Assembly (NCBI RefSeq): GCF_020531985.1
Contig: NZ_JAJAVQ010000004.1
Span: 124,001-188,000, forward strand
Direction of reading: 5' to 3'
From: Rheinheimera aquimaris
GTDB lineage: Bacteria > Pseudomonadota > Gammaproteobacteria > Enterobacterales > Alteromonadaceae
DNA: 64,000 nucleotides
Shown: positions 38,975 to 47,210 of the stretch, one piece after another
Layout of the letters: each line of letters begins with the position of its first letter
Position numbering within the stretch: the stretch's first letter is position 1
Translations under genes and position numbers: made by a program
Notes under the pieces: model-generated
What the model saw: only the letters and a program-made list of their open reading frames with translations
Databases searched by the model: none
Told to the model about the DNA's origin: nothing

Positions 38975-39769
38975 TCAGGCAAATACGGTAACGGTCTGGC
39001 GGCTTATCGCTGCCAGTTTGCCATCGGGCTGCCAAAGCTTAGCGGCAATATGATGATAACCGTCGCTGCCGTATTCAATTTCGGCCAGATAACGCCACCA
39101 GTCAGTATTGGTAAACGGCAAATCGTGGGCGATAAATTCAATGGTCCAGGTTAGCGAGCTGGCAGGGGCTGGCTGGTTCAGTAACGTCAGGCTAACCGGT
39201 GGCCAGGCGTCGACCAGTGCCAGTAACTCCGGAATACCAGCTTGCTGGCTTTCATAGCCCGCCATGCGGATATCACCGCCAAGTACGCGCTGTGAACTGC
39301 CGGCAAAGGGCAAGGTGCCTTGCGCTATGCGGTAATCAAAATGGCGGGTAAACTCCGGCGCCGGGCCATGTTTAGGTAAACTCAGTACCTGCTGTTGTGG
39401 CCATTGTGGCGCAACATCGGCTGTCAGGCGAAAGGCCGAGTCACGGGCAGCGCCAAAACTGGCCAGCAGCACCAGTGCCACCTGACCATCCTGCTCAATT
39501 TCTGCTGTTGCCTGTATGACTGACTTGCCCTGACGTAATATACGCCGCTTTACCACGGCTGCGCCGGCATTTAATGGCGCAACAAAAGACACGGATACTG
39601 AACGCAGTGGCATACCCTGTGGAATCACGGGCAACAGATGCGCCATTGCCAGCGCAGCGGCCAAACCACCAAACACCGCGCGGCCCTGGCCCCACTGCCC
39701 GGGTACTGTAATATCTAAAGTGTCTGGTTTACCGGCAGCAAACTGCTGCATTACCTGATCAAACTGCAT
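38975..39769 (-). CDS. TesB-like acyl-CoA thioesterase family protein
   Basis: This protein of about 264 aa has a double-hotdog layout: an N-terminal half with GRAVFGGLAAALAMAHL and PLRSVSVSFVAPL, and a C-terminal half with SLTWTIEFI and a late WQPDGKLAAISRQTVTVFA. This matches acyl-CoA thioesterase II relatives that release CoA from fatty acyl groups. The real catalytic set was not verified. The open frame extends to 39904, but GGAG seven bases before ATG 39769 sets the start. The TauE-type gene is 25 bp upstream on the same strand. Confidence 0.88.
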   Translation of the reverse strand: MQFDQVMQQFAAGKPDTLDITVPGQWGQGRAVFGGLAAALAMAHLLPVIPQGMPLRSVSVSFVAPLNAGAAVVKRRILRQGKSVIQATAEIEQDGQVALVLLASFGAARDSAFRLTADVAPQWPQQQVLSLPKHGPAPEFTRHFDYRIAQGTLPFAGSSQRVLGGDIRMAGYESQQAGIPELLALVDAWPPVSLTLLNQPAPASSLTWTIEFIAHDLPFTNTDWWRYLAEIEYGSDGYHHIAAKLWQPDGKLAAISRQTVTVFA

Positions 39770-39794
39770 AGCGGGGCTCCTGAAAAACGTAATA

Positions 39795-40598
39795 CTAATG
39801 TGCCAGCAACGACGCCAGCATTTTAAGGCTGAGTAATAACAATAAGATACCAAACAACCGCTTGAGCGTTGCCACCGGCAGTTTGTGCGCCAGTTTGGCA
39901 CCAAGCGGGGCGCAGATAAAACTGGCCGCCGACATCAGCAGCACTGCCGGCACATATACCAGACCCACGGTAAATGGCAATTCAGCACCGCTTTGGCTGT
40001 TAAGCAGATAACCGGCGGTACCGGCGATAGAAATCGGTAAGCCTACTGCGGCAGAGGTGCCGATGGCTTTTTTTATTTCAATACTGCGCCAGCTAAGGTA
40101 GGGCACAGTAAGCGAGCCGCCGCCGATAGACACCAGAGCCGATACCGCACCGATACCGGCGCCGGCTGCTGCCAGTTCAGCATTGCCAGCTGTTTTACCG
40201 CCAGCCGTAGGCGTTTTCGCCCGCAACATAGTAAAGGCGACATAGCCCATAAACAGCGCGAAAAAGCCAGCCAGATACAGCGAGCTGATACGGGCGGCAA
40301 CAAAGGTTGCGGCAAAAGTGCCGACGATAACGCCCGGTGTCATGGCTTTAACCACGGGCCAAATCACACCACCGCGGGCATGGTGCGCCCGCATGCTCGA
40401 CAGTGATGTCATCACAATGGTGGCCATAGATGTACCCAGTGCCAGATGCACCACTGCCTCGGGTGCTATACCCTGGGCCAGAAAAATACTGGTTAGCAGT
40501 GGCACCATGATGCCGCCGCCGCCAATACCCAATAAACCTGCCATTACACCGGCAAAACACCCCAGCGCCAGAAAGGCCAATATCCACTCAATTGCCAT
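39795..40598 (-). CDS. TauE/SafE family permease
   Basis: This 267-aa integral membrane protein has about seven to eight hydrophobic helices. The two family repeats are each marked by a glycine cluster: GLLGIGGGGIMVPLL near residue 22 and ALVSIGGGSLTVPYL near 155. The family exports sulfite, sulfoacetate or related organic anions; the substrate here is unknown. It is probably cotranscribed with the downstream thioesterase gene. Confidence 0.93.
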   Translation of the reverse strand: MAIEWILAFLALGCFAGVMAGLLGIGGGGIMVPLLTSIFLAQGIAPEAVVHLALGTSMATIVMTSLSSMRAHHARGGVIWPVVKAMTPGVIVGTFAATFVAARISSLYLAGFFALFMGYVAFTMLRAKTPTAGGKTAGNAELAAAGAGIGAVSALVSIGGGSLTVPYLSWRSIEIKKAIGTSAAVGLPISIAGTAGYLLNSQSGAELPFTVGLVYVPAVLLMSAASFICAPLGAKLAHKLPVATLKRLFGILLLLLSLKMLASLLAH

Positions 40599-40735
40599 CT
40601 TTGGCCTCCTTGTAAAAACTGGCAGGCAACATACCCTGATTTAACAAAACTGGCAAAAAATTGCGGTAGGAAAACCGCAACCGCAGAAGTTTGGTTGTTA
40701 CGCTGCTGGCAGTCATAATTCTGCCTTAATGCCAT

Positions 40736-40743
40736 GCTATAAC
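40736..40743 (+). promoter_or_regulatory. Extended -10 immediately before sixA
   Basis: TGC-TATAAC lies only ten bases before the sixA ATG. A start site 6-8 bases downstream of the -10 would give a transcript with 0-4 bases of leader. Confidence 0.5.
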
Positions 40744-40753
40744 TGCGCCCGCT

Positions 40754-41236
40754 ATGGATAAATACTTATATTTTTTACGTCATGCAACAGCAGAAGTGAT
40801 CCGGCCCAATCAGCTGGATATAGACCGTTGCCTGATTGAGAAAGGCCGCCTGCAGGCACGAAGGGTCGCGGCTTTTATGCAGCGCTATGCGATTACGCCT
40901 GAAGCTGTGTTCAGCAGCCCTTACCCAAGAGCGGTGCAAACGGCTGCGATAGTGCGCAAAGAAGCCGGTTTAGCACCGGTACAGGAACTGCCGTGGCTGG
41001 CGCTGGAGACGGGCGCTGTGACGTCATCAACGCTGCTTCGGCAATTGCTGCCTAACTTGCCAGCGCATACGCTGCTGGTGGGCCACGAGCCGGATTTATC
41101 GGCGCTGATCAGCCGCTTGCTGGATAGCGGTGGCAGTGCCTTTAAAATTAAAAAAGCCTCACTAACCTGCCTGTGTTATCAGCACGATAGCCAGAGCTTT
41201 CAGCTGGAATGGTCAATACCGGCCAAATTTATGTAG
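40754..41236 (+). CDS. sixA: Phosphohistidine phosphatase SixA
   Basis: This 160-aa histidine-phosphatase-superfamily protein has the catalytic LRHATAE near the N-terminus and a second His in VGHEPDLS near residue 109. SixA removes phosphate from histidines of phosphorelay or PTS-Ntr proteins. There is no visible Shine-Dalgarno before the ATG, while a -10-like element sits directly upstream, so the mRNA may be leaderless. Length and motifs fit the family. Confidence 0.92.
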   Translation: MDKYLYFLRHATAEVIRPNQLDIDRCLIEKGRLQARRVAAFMQRYAITPEAVFSSPYPRAVQTAAIVRKEAGLAPVQELPWLALETGAVTSSTLLRQLLPNLPAHTLLVGHEPDLSALISRLLDSGGSAFKIKKASLTCLCYQHDSQSFQLEWSIPAKFM

Positions 41237-41243
41237 TTTTCTA

Positions 41244-41284
41244 CCTGCAGCGTTAACCGTTATAGTGCAGGCTAAGGTTAACGC
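41244..41284. repeat. Interleaved inverted repeats upstream of the GGCT gene
   Basis: CCTGCA (41244-41249) pairs with TGCAGG (41267-41272). GCGTTAACC (41250-41258) pairs with GGTTAACGC (41276-41284). The two stems cross, so only one can form easily at a time. The sixA stop is just upstream and the next ATG is 14 bases downstream. Confidence 0.5.
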
Positions 41285-41297
41285 CGGGACTTATTAA

Positions 41298-41702
41298 ATG
41301 GCCGATTTTCTGTTTGTTTATGGCACGCTACGCCGTGCCTGTGCTCATCCTATGCATGCCGTGCTGGCTGCTGACAGCCGGTATGTGGGGATCGCGCATT
41401 ATCAGGGCAAACTTTACCGTGTAAGCCATTACCCTGGCGTAGTGCCCTCAGATAACCCGGCGCAGCAGGTAGTGGGCGAGGTATATCAGCTGCTTAAACC
41501 AGCGCAAACACTGGCGGAGCTGGATCGCTACGAAGAGTGCAGTGCAGATTTTCCGCCACCGCAGGAGTACCGTCGTGTATTGCAGCTGGTTACACTGGAA
41601 AATGGCGACAGTGTCAATGCTTGGGTGTATCTGTATAACCACAGTACCGATAAACTTACAGCGATATTGTCGGGTGATTTTCTGAATCAGGGCATTGAAT
41701 GA
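41298..41702 (+). CDS. Gamma-glutamylcyclotransferase family protein
   Basis: This 134-aa protein has the GGCT/AIG2 fold signature FVYGTLRR at residues 6-13 and a catalytic-type acidic residue in LAELDRYEEC near 73, followed by EYRRV. Members convert gamma-glutamyl compounds to 5-oxoproline or act on related amides. Its stop overlaps the next start by four bases (ATGA), so the two products are translated together. Confidence 0.9.
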   Translation: MADFLFVYGTLRRACAHPMHAVLAADSRYVGIAHYQGKLYRVSHYPGVVPSDNPAQQVVGEVYQLLKPAQTLAELDRYEECSADFPPPQEYRRVLQLVTLENGDSVNAWVYLYNHSTDKLTAILSGDFLNQGIE

Positions 41703-42046
41703 GTATTTTTAAACAGCTGTTTCGTTGGCAGAAAGGTCGTCAGTTATCTGGTTATGACAAAATGCTGCTGGCAGGGGCATATTGGCCGATTAAGTTCGAT
41801 TGTTACTTGCTGCGTTTTCCGCAAGGCTGCGAAGTGCCACCGCATAAGGATGCGGTATCTAGTGGTAAGCATTACCGGCTGAATATTGTGCTTAAACAAG
41901 CACGTAAGGGCGGTGAGTTTGTTTGTGCTACGCCAATTTATCAGAGCTCGCGTATTAAGTTTTTTCGGCCAGATTTATGCGAGCATGCGGTGACTAAAGT
42001 AGAACAGGGTAGCCGGTATTTACTGAGCATTGGATGGGTGAAATAA
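41699..42046 (+). CDS. Putative 2OG-Fe(II) oxygenase-like protein
   Basis: This 115-aa protein has the spacing of a minimal double-stranded beta-helix dioxygenase: HKD (His49, Asp51), a distal His96, and Arg106 in GSRYLLSIGW near the end, where 2-oxoglutarate would bind. The protein is short compared with prolyl-hydroxylase relatives of about 200 aa. The assignment rests on the motif pattern. It is translationally coupled to the GGCT gene. The substrate is unknown. Confidence 0.7.
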   Translation: MSIFKQLFRWQKGRQLSGYDKMLLAGAYWPIKFDCYLLRFPQGCEVPPHKDAVSSGKHYRLNIVLKQARKGGEFVCATPIYQSSRIKFFRPDLCEHAVTKVEQGSRYLLSIGWVK

Positions 42047-42084
42047 GCTTAGTTAATCAAGACTTCAAGGCGTTGGAGTTATTT

Positions 42085-42600
42085 ATGGATGTTCAACAAT
42101 CAATAAAGCATGCTTCTGGATTAGCTAGGCTAAATGACTTTAATGCAGCAATATTAGTGATGCAAGGTGTAGTTAAAGAGTTGTCGAAAACGTCCGGTAG
42201 CTCTATTCAACATTTTGTCAAAGTCGTTCCCTATTTCCAAAAGGCAGGAAGATATTCAGAGCTTCAAGAGTATTGTACTGATTCGTTAATTCCCGCAGTG
42301 AGAAATGCAGCTAAACTATCGTTTTCACATACAAATCAAGCAATAATTGATGCATTTTCCTCTCTTTACACTTCAAAAATATATGAAAAGCTTCAGTTAG
42401 CGGCAACTAGGGAAAAGTGTAAAGCAGATATGTCACTTTTCGATACGCTGCGAAATAAGTTTTTAAATGAATATCAAAGGCTGTTAATTATTGGAGAAAA
42501 ACTGCAACTGCTAGAGGAATACAAGCAGGCGATTGATTTATTTGGCTCTGACCGTTCTAAATGGCCTGATATTATCCAAGAAAAATTTTTTGCGAATTAG
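42085..42600 (+). CDS. Hypothetical AT-rich protein
   Basis: I do not recognise this protein of about 171 aa. It looks alpha-helical (SIKHASGLARLNDFNAAILV, then FLNEYQRLLIIGEKLQ), with no signal or membrane segment. The frame is open from 42034, overlapping the previous gene, but GGAG six bases before ATG 42085 marks a better start. Base use is clearly more AT-rich than the flanking genes, suggesting recent acquisition. A bidirectional terminator follows. Confidence 0.7.
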   Translation: MDVQQSIKHASGLARLNDFNAAILVMQGVVKELSKTSGSSIQHFVKVVPYFQKAGRYSELQEYCTDSLIPAVRNAAKLSFSHTNQAIIDAFSSLYTSKIYEKLQLAATREKCKADMSLFDTLRNKFLNEYQRLLIIGEKLQLLEEYKQAIDLFGSDRSKWPDIIQEKFFAN

Positions 42601-42620
42601 AATGCTACTTTGGAATGCAT

Positions 42621-42643
42621 AAAAGGCCGCATAGCGGCCTTTT
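42621..42643. terminator. Bidirectional terminator before purH end
   Basis: AAAAGGCCGC-ata-GCGGCCTTTT is a perfect 10-bp stem with A/T runs on both sides. It serves the hypothetical gene (plus) and purH (minus). Confidence 0.88.
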
Positions 42644-42665
42644 AAAATGAACAGTGCAACGGGTA

Positions 42666-44252
42666 TTAATGGCGGAAATGACGCACGCCGGTAAATACCA
42701 TGGCCATACCGTGCTCGTCGGCGGCAGCAATAACTTCCACATCGCGCATTGAACCACCGGGCTGAATTACCGCTGTGATACCTGCAGCAGCTGCAGCGTC
42801 GATACCGTCGCGGAACGGGAAGAACGCATCAGATGCCATTACTGAGCCTTTTACTTCCAGGTTTTCATCAGCGGCTTTAATGCCAGCAATTTTCGCGCTA
42901 TACACGCGGCTCATCTGGCCGGCGCCAACACCGATGGTCATACTGTCTTTTACGTACACGATGGCGTTTGATTTAACAAACTTCGCGACTTTCCAGCAGA
43001 ACAATAAGTCTTTTAACTCCTGCTCGGTGGGCTGGCGCTTGGTAACAACTTTAAGGTCGCTGGCGGCAACTTTGGCCTGATCACGGTCCTGCAGTAACAT
43101 ACCGCCGTTAACCTGTTTGATATCCAGTGCGGTAGTTGCAGCGCTGAACTCACCACATACCAGTAAGCGTACGTTTGGCTTGGTGCCAACCACAGCAACA
43201 GCCGCGTCGGTAGCTGACGGGGCAATAATCACCTCGACAAACTGACGGCTGACAATTTCTTTGGCCGTGGTTTCGTCCAGCTCGCGGTTAAAAGCAATAA
43301 TGCCGCCAAAAGCTGAGGTTGGGTCGGTTTTATAAGCGCGGTTGTAAGCGTCTAAAATGCTGTCGCCAATCGCCACGCCACACGGGTTTGCGTGTTTAAC
43401 GATAACACAGGCTGGCTCGGCAAACTCTTTTACGCACTCAAGGGCGGCGTCAGTATCGGCGATATTGTTGTAAGACAGCGCCTTACCTTGCAGCTGTTTA
43501 GCGGTAGACACTGACGCTTCAGTCACGCCGTCCTGCACATAAAACGCAGCGCTCTGATGGCTGTTTTCGCCATAGCGTAAGTCTTGTTTTTTCACAAACT
43601 GCGCGTTGAAAGTGCGTGGAAACTTAGTCGCTGGCTCGGTTGGGGTGTCGTACGCTGGCAGCATAGCGCCAAAGTAGTTGGCAATCATGCCATCGTACTG
43701 AGCAGTATGTTCAAAAGCACTGATCGCCAGGCTAAAACGGGTGGCATGAGTGGTAGCGCCGCCGTTGGCCTGCATTTCAGCCAACACCATATCGTAGTCT
43801 TTAGCGTTAACGATAATGGTCACGTCTTTGTGGTTTTTCGCTGCAGCGCGCACCATGGTCGGGCCGCCGATATCGATGTTTTCTACCGCATCTTCCAGCG
43901 TACAGCCTGGTTTGGCAACGGTGCTGGCAAACGGGTACAGGTTTACTACCACTAAATCGATAGGGCCGATATTGTTATCTGCCATTACGCCTTCATCAAC
44001 GCCACGGCGGGCTAAAATACCACCGTGAATTTTTGGATGCAGGGTTTTAACCCGGCCGTCCATAATTTCCGGGTGGCCGGTATAGTCAGAGACTTCAGTT
44101 ACCTTAATGCCTTGCTCGGCCAGTAATTTGGCTGTGCCGCCGGTTGATAGAATATCCACTTGCTGCGCAGCTAAGGCGCGGGCAAATTCTACGATACCGG
44201 TTTTGTCTGACACACTTAGCAGTGCGCGGCGGATGGGTCTTAGTGTCGTCAT
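42666..44252 (-). CDS. purH: Bifunctional AICAR formyltransferase/IMP cyclohydrolase
   Basis: This 528-aa protein catalyses the last two steps of IMP synthesis. The N-terminal MGS-like cyclohydrolase domain includes [15 protein letters not shown] and [19 protein letters not shown]. The C-terminal formyltransferase includes [12 protein letters not shown], a central [10 protein letters not shown] and the late [13 protein letters not shown]. It is full length for the family. purD is about 5 kb away on the same strand rather than adjacent. A palindromic repeat lies in its upstream region. Confidence 0.97.
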   Translation of the reverse strand: MTTLRPIRRALLSVSDKTGIVEFARALAAQQVDILSTGGTAKLLAEQGIKVTEVSDYTGHPEIMDGRVKTLHPKIHGGILARRGVDEGVMADNNIGPIDLVVVNLYPFASTVAKPGCTLEDAVENIDIGGPTMVRAAAKNHKDVTIIVNAKDYDMVLAEMQANGGATTHATRFSLAISAFEHTAQYDGMIANYFGAMLPAYDTPTEPATKFPRTFNAQFVKKQDLRYGENSHQSAAFYVQDGVTEASVSTAKQLQGKALSYNNIADTDAALECVKEFAEPACVIVKHANPCGVAIGDSILDAYNRAYKTDPTSAFGGIIAFNRELDETTAKEIVSRQFVEVIIAPSATDAAVAVVGTKPNVRLLVCGEFSAATTALDIKQVNGGMLLQDRDQAKVAASDLKVVTKRQPTEQELKDLLFCWKVAKFVKSNAIVYVKDSMTIGVGAGQMSRVYSAKIAGIKAADENLEVKGSVMASDAFFPFRDGIDAAAAAGITAVIQPGGSMRDVEVIAAADEHGMAMVFTGVRHFRH

Positions 44253-44305
44253 GGTAGACTCTCATTTAGCTTGCAGAAATCGGTTTGCACTTTCAGCATA
44301 GTTTA

Positions 44306-44409
44306 CAGAGGCTAGTTTACTCACGCTCACACGCCGTGAACCCATCCATGGGGGCTCGTTTCCGCCCGTCCGGGGCTTCAACGGTTCGCTTAGAGTAAGC
44401 TAGCCTCTG
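44306..44409. repeat. 104-bp intergenic palindrome, copy B
   Basis: The core matches copy A in the same orientation. Its 10-bp arms, CAGAGGCTAG and CTAGCCTCTG, differ in sequence from copy A yet pair perfectly. They extend by TTACTC/GAGTAA after one T-G mismatch. It sits between the purH start and the fis terminator. Confidence 0.8.
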
Positions 44410-44501
44410 CCAAAATTCAGTTATAGTTCCATTTTCGCTGGTTACCTGAGTGCCGGTGTAAATGCGGGCTTAATGCGTAAAATTCCTCAGGTGCAGTAAA
44501 T

Positions 44502-44523
44502 AAAAAAGCACCCGAAGGTGCTT
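44502..44523 (-). terminator. fis terminator
   Basis: On the minus strand, AAGCACC-ttcg-GGTGCTT is followed by T6. The UUCG tetraloop is typical of strong terminators. It lies 27 bp past the fis stop and upstream of the purH region. Confidence 0.9.
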
Positions 44524-44550
44524 AGTAGCGGGGCGAACCCCGCGTTGGCA

Positions 44551-44841
44551 TTAGCTCATGCCGTACTGTTTCAGCTTCTTGCGCAGCGTACCGCGGTTGA
44601 TGCCCATCAGGTTAGCCGCGCGGGTTTGGTTACCGCGGGTGTATTTCATCACTTCTTCCAGTAACGGACGCTCTAATTCAGATAATACCAGTTCGTATAA
44701 ATCGTTAACGTCCTGACCGTTTAATTGCTGCAGGTAGTTAGCAACAGCTTTCTGAGCTGCAGTGCTTAAAGCTTGTGGCTTTTCCTGCGTTTGTACGTGG
44801 GCGTTAGTAATAAATGGCGAAGTAACGTTCGAATTAAACAT
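44551..44841 (-). CDS. fis: DNA-binding protein Fis
   Basis: This 96-aa nucleoid protein is nearly the usual 98 aa. The C-terminal helix-turn-helix [20 protein letters not shown] is almost invariant in the family, preceded by the dimer helices ([20 protein letters not shown]). Fis bends DNA and activates stable-RNA and growth-rate genes. It follows dusB by 17 bp, the standard dusB-fis operon. Confidence 0.98.
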   Translation of the reverse strand: MFNSNVTSPFITNAHVQTQEKPQALSTAAQKAVANYLQQLNGQDVNDLYELVLSELERPLLEEVMKYTRGNQTRAANLMGINRGTLRKKLKQYGMS

Positions 44842-44858
44842 TGCTTTTCTCTTTTACG

Positions 44859-45830
44859 TTAGGTTGCTGCTAGTTGATGAAAATAGTCATTTAAGGCGTC
44901 AAGCTGCTGTTTAGCGCACTCAATGCCATTGAATTCACTACGAAACACACCGAGCGCATCGTGCTCGGCTAAATACCAGCCCACATGTTTGCGGGCAATG
45001 CGGTAACCGGCCTGCTCACCATAAAGCTGGTGTAAGCCCTGCACATGTTCCAGCATGATCTGGCGCACCTCTGCTACTGCAGGTGGCGCCAGTTTGTCGC
45101 CAGTGGCCAGATAATGCACCACTTCGCGGAAAATCCATGGTCTGCCCTGCGCTGCACGGCCAATCATAATGGCATCAGCACCGGTGTAATCCAGCACATA
45201 ACGGGCTTTTTCCGGCCCGGTAATATCGCCATTGGCAATCACCGGGATCGACACACTTTGCTTTATCGCGCGGATGGTGTCATATTCCGCTTCACCTTTG
45301 TACATGCAGGCTTTGGTTCTGCCATGTACAGCCAGTGCCTGTATGCCGTTATCTTCGGCTATACGTGCAATCTGGACGCCGTTTCGGTTGTCAGTATCCC
45401 AGCCGGTACGTATTTTCAACGTAACCGGTACTTGCACTGCATCGACTACGGCGCGGACAATTTGTTCCACCAGCTCGGGATACTGCAGTAATGCAGAACC
45501 TGCCAGCTTCTTGTTTACCTTCTTCGCCGGGCAACCCATATTGATATCGATAATGTCGGCGCCGATATCAACATTGTACTGGGCGGCGTCAGCCATTTGC
45601 TGCGGATCTGAGCCCGCAATTTGCACCGAGCGAATACCGGATTCCTGCCGGTGGCCCATACGATTCTGTGACTTTTCGCTCTGCCACACCAGCGGATTGC
45701 TCGACAGCATTTCAGATACAGCTAAAGCAGCACCAAAGCGCCGGCAAAGCTCACGAAAAGTGTGATCGGTTACTCCGGCCATCGGAGCACAAATTACCTT
45801 GTTCGCTAACTGATATGGACCTATGCGCAC
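44859..45830 (-). CDS. dusB: tRNA-dihydrouridine synthase B
   Basis: This protein of about 323 aa reduces uridines in the tRNA D-loop with FMN. Motifs are [15 protein letters not shown], the catalytic-Cys region NMGCPAKKV, and VHGRTK, then a late [12 protein letters not shown]. The start is uncertain: the frame is open to a TTG at 45893, but GTG 45830 gives the family N-terminus VRIGPYQL, with GGA seven bases upstream. It is first in the dusB-fis operon. Confidence 0.95.
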   Translation of the reverse strand: MRIGPYQLANKVICAPMAGVTDHTFRELCRRFGAALAVSEMLSSNPLVWQSEKSQNRMGHRQESGIRSVQIAGSDPQQMADAAQYNVDIGADIIDINMGCPAKKVNKKLAGSALLQYPELVEQIVRAVVDAVQVPVTLKIRTGWDTDNRNGVQIARIAEDNGIQALAVHGRTKACMYKGEAEYDTIRAIKQSVSIPVIANGDITGPEKARYVLDYTGADAIMIGRAAQGRPWIFREVVHYLATGDKLAPPAVAEVRQIMLEHVQGLHQLYGEQAGYRIARKHVGWYLAEHDALGVFRSEFNGIECAKQQLDALNDYFHQLAAT

Positions 45831-46184
45831 CACTGAATCCAAGGCTCTACCCGTAAGGGGCGCTAAGTTTACGGATTTTTGCCGACAAAGCAAAGGCTAA
45901 TATTTAAACAAAAGTGTAAATTTACTGGGGTTTGCAGTCTTGACATTCGCTAAACGGCTGAAAATTGGTGTTTTGTAAAGCAAGCGCAACGGTGTAATGC
46001 GGTGTGGCGGAAATGAAAATTGTAGGGTTGTTTAATTTGTCACCAGTGACTTCGGTCTCGGATAAGGAGCAAACCGGTGTACCCTAAACCAACCGTTGGA
46101 GCCCCGGACGGGCGTAAACGAGCCTACAGGGACGTATTTACGGCGGGTTGGTGTGGGTATACCGGTTTGCGACGTTTCAGTAGC
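45831..46184. other. Gene-free gap between dusB and prkB
   Basis: This 354-bp region holds the dusB promoter side and copy C of the intergenic palindrome. The part from 45900 to 46060 is AT-rich with no recognised signal. Confidence 0.4.
46069..46170. repeat. 102-bp intergenic palindrome, copy C (inverted)
   Basis: In reverse orientation it shares the core of copies A and B (GGCTCGTTTACGCCCGTCC, CCAACGGTT). The 16-bp arms GCAAACCGGTGTACCC and GGGTATACCGGTTTGC pair with one G-T mismatch and share no sequence with the other two arm sets. Confidence 0.78.
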
Positions 46185-47081
46185 TTATGTTCCCAACCAA
46201 TCTACCTGGCCGCGCGCCTGGCGCCGCTTAATCATCAGCTCTTCTACCAGCGGCGTTAAAATCAGCTCCATTGCCAGGCCCATTTTGCCGCCTGGCACCA
46301 CCAGCGTATTAACGCGCGACATAAAAGAGCCGTTAATCATTTGCAGATAGTAAGGGAAATCGACATGCTTAATGCCGCGAAAGCGGATCACGACAAAGCT
46401 TTCATCCAGCGACGGGATGTCTTTGGCACTGAATGGGTTTGACGTATCAACGGTTGGTACGCGCTGAAAGTTAATATGAGTGCGCGAGAACTGCGGCGTA
46501 ATATGGTTAATGTAATCGTCCATACTGCGTACTATGCTGGCTTGCACCGCTTCACGCGAGTGGCCGCGCTCGGAGGTGTCGCGGATAATCTTCTGGATCC
46601 ACTCTAAGTTGACGATTGGTACCATGCCAATAAGTAGATCGACATGTTTGGCCACATCGTGCTCATCGGTTACCGCACCGCCGTGCAGGCCTTCGTAAAA
46701 CAGTAAGTCGGTATTGGCGCGCAGGTCTTGCCAGGGGGTAAAGGTACCTGGCAGTTGGTTATAAGGCACAGCTTCGTCGAACGTATGCAAATAGTGACGG
46801 ATTTTGCCGCTGCCGGTTTCACCATAGCTGGCAAAGAAGTTTTCTAGTGCACCAAAGTCGTTGGCTTCGGCGCCAAAGTAGCTGATATGACGGCCTTGCT
46901 CTTTCGCTTTACGGATGGCGACTTCCATTTCAGGGCGGCTGAAACGGTGAAAACAGTCGCCTTCGACAAAGGCGGCATCAATATCCAGAGTACGGAATAT
47001 ATGCTGAAACGCGGTCGTTGTCGTCGTCGTGCCTGCACCGGAAGAACCGGTAATGGCAATAATTGGGTTTTTATGTGACAT
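46185..47081 (-). CDS. prkB: PrkB-type phosphoribulokinase/uridine kinase family protein
   Basis: This protein of about 298 aa has a P-loop GSSGAGTTTT near residue 11 and strongly conserved segments RPEMEVAIRKAKEQGRHISY, FYEGLHGG and QKIIRDTSERGHSREA. It matches the E. coli PrkB type of chromosomal phosphoribulokinase-like proteins. No RuBisCO gene is near, so carbon fixation is unlikely and the physiological substrate is uncertain. ATG 47081 (MSHKNP) matches the family start; the frame opens at 47090. Confidence 0.93.
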   Translation of the reverse strand: MSHKNPIIAITGSSGAGTTTTTTAFQHIFRTLDIDAAFVEGDCFHRFSRPEMEVAIRKAKEQGRHISYFGAEANDFGALENFFASYGETGSGKIRHYLHTFDEAVPYNQLPGTFTPWQDLRANTDLLFYEGLHGGAVTDEHDVAKHVDLLIGMVPIVNLEWIQKIIRDTSERGHSREAVQASIVRSMDDYINHITPQFSRTHINFQRVPTVDTSNPFSAKDIPSLDESFVVIRFRGIKHVDFPYYLQMINGSFMSRVNTLVVPGGKMGLAMELILTPLVEELMIKRRQARGQVDWLGT

Positions 47082-47210
47082 AGCTGCCATCCGCTGCTTT
47101 AACTGAACCTAACCTTAAAGCAACAGGCAAAGCGGGTGCAACTGTTTATTGGTAGGCGGGGCGCGGTAATGCCGGCATTTAGCGCTAACTATATGCCGGC
47201 TAACGTAAAA

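Noticed and set aside
44262..44282. PurR-like operator before purH (GCAAAC...TTTC)
   Set aside because: Only about 9 of 14 core positions fit and the symmetry is off by one base.
46185..47081. Calvin-cycle phosphoribulokinase
   Set aside because: The protein matches the PrkB type and no RuBisCO or other Calvin gene is nearby.
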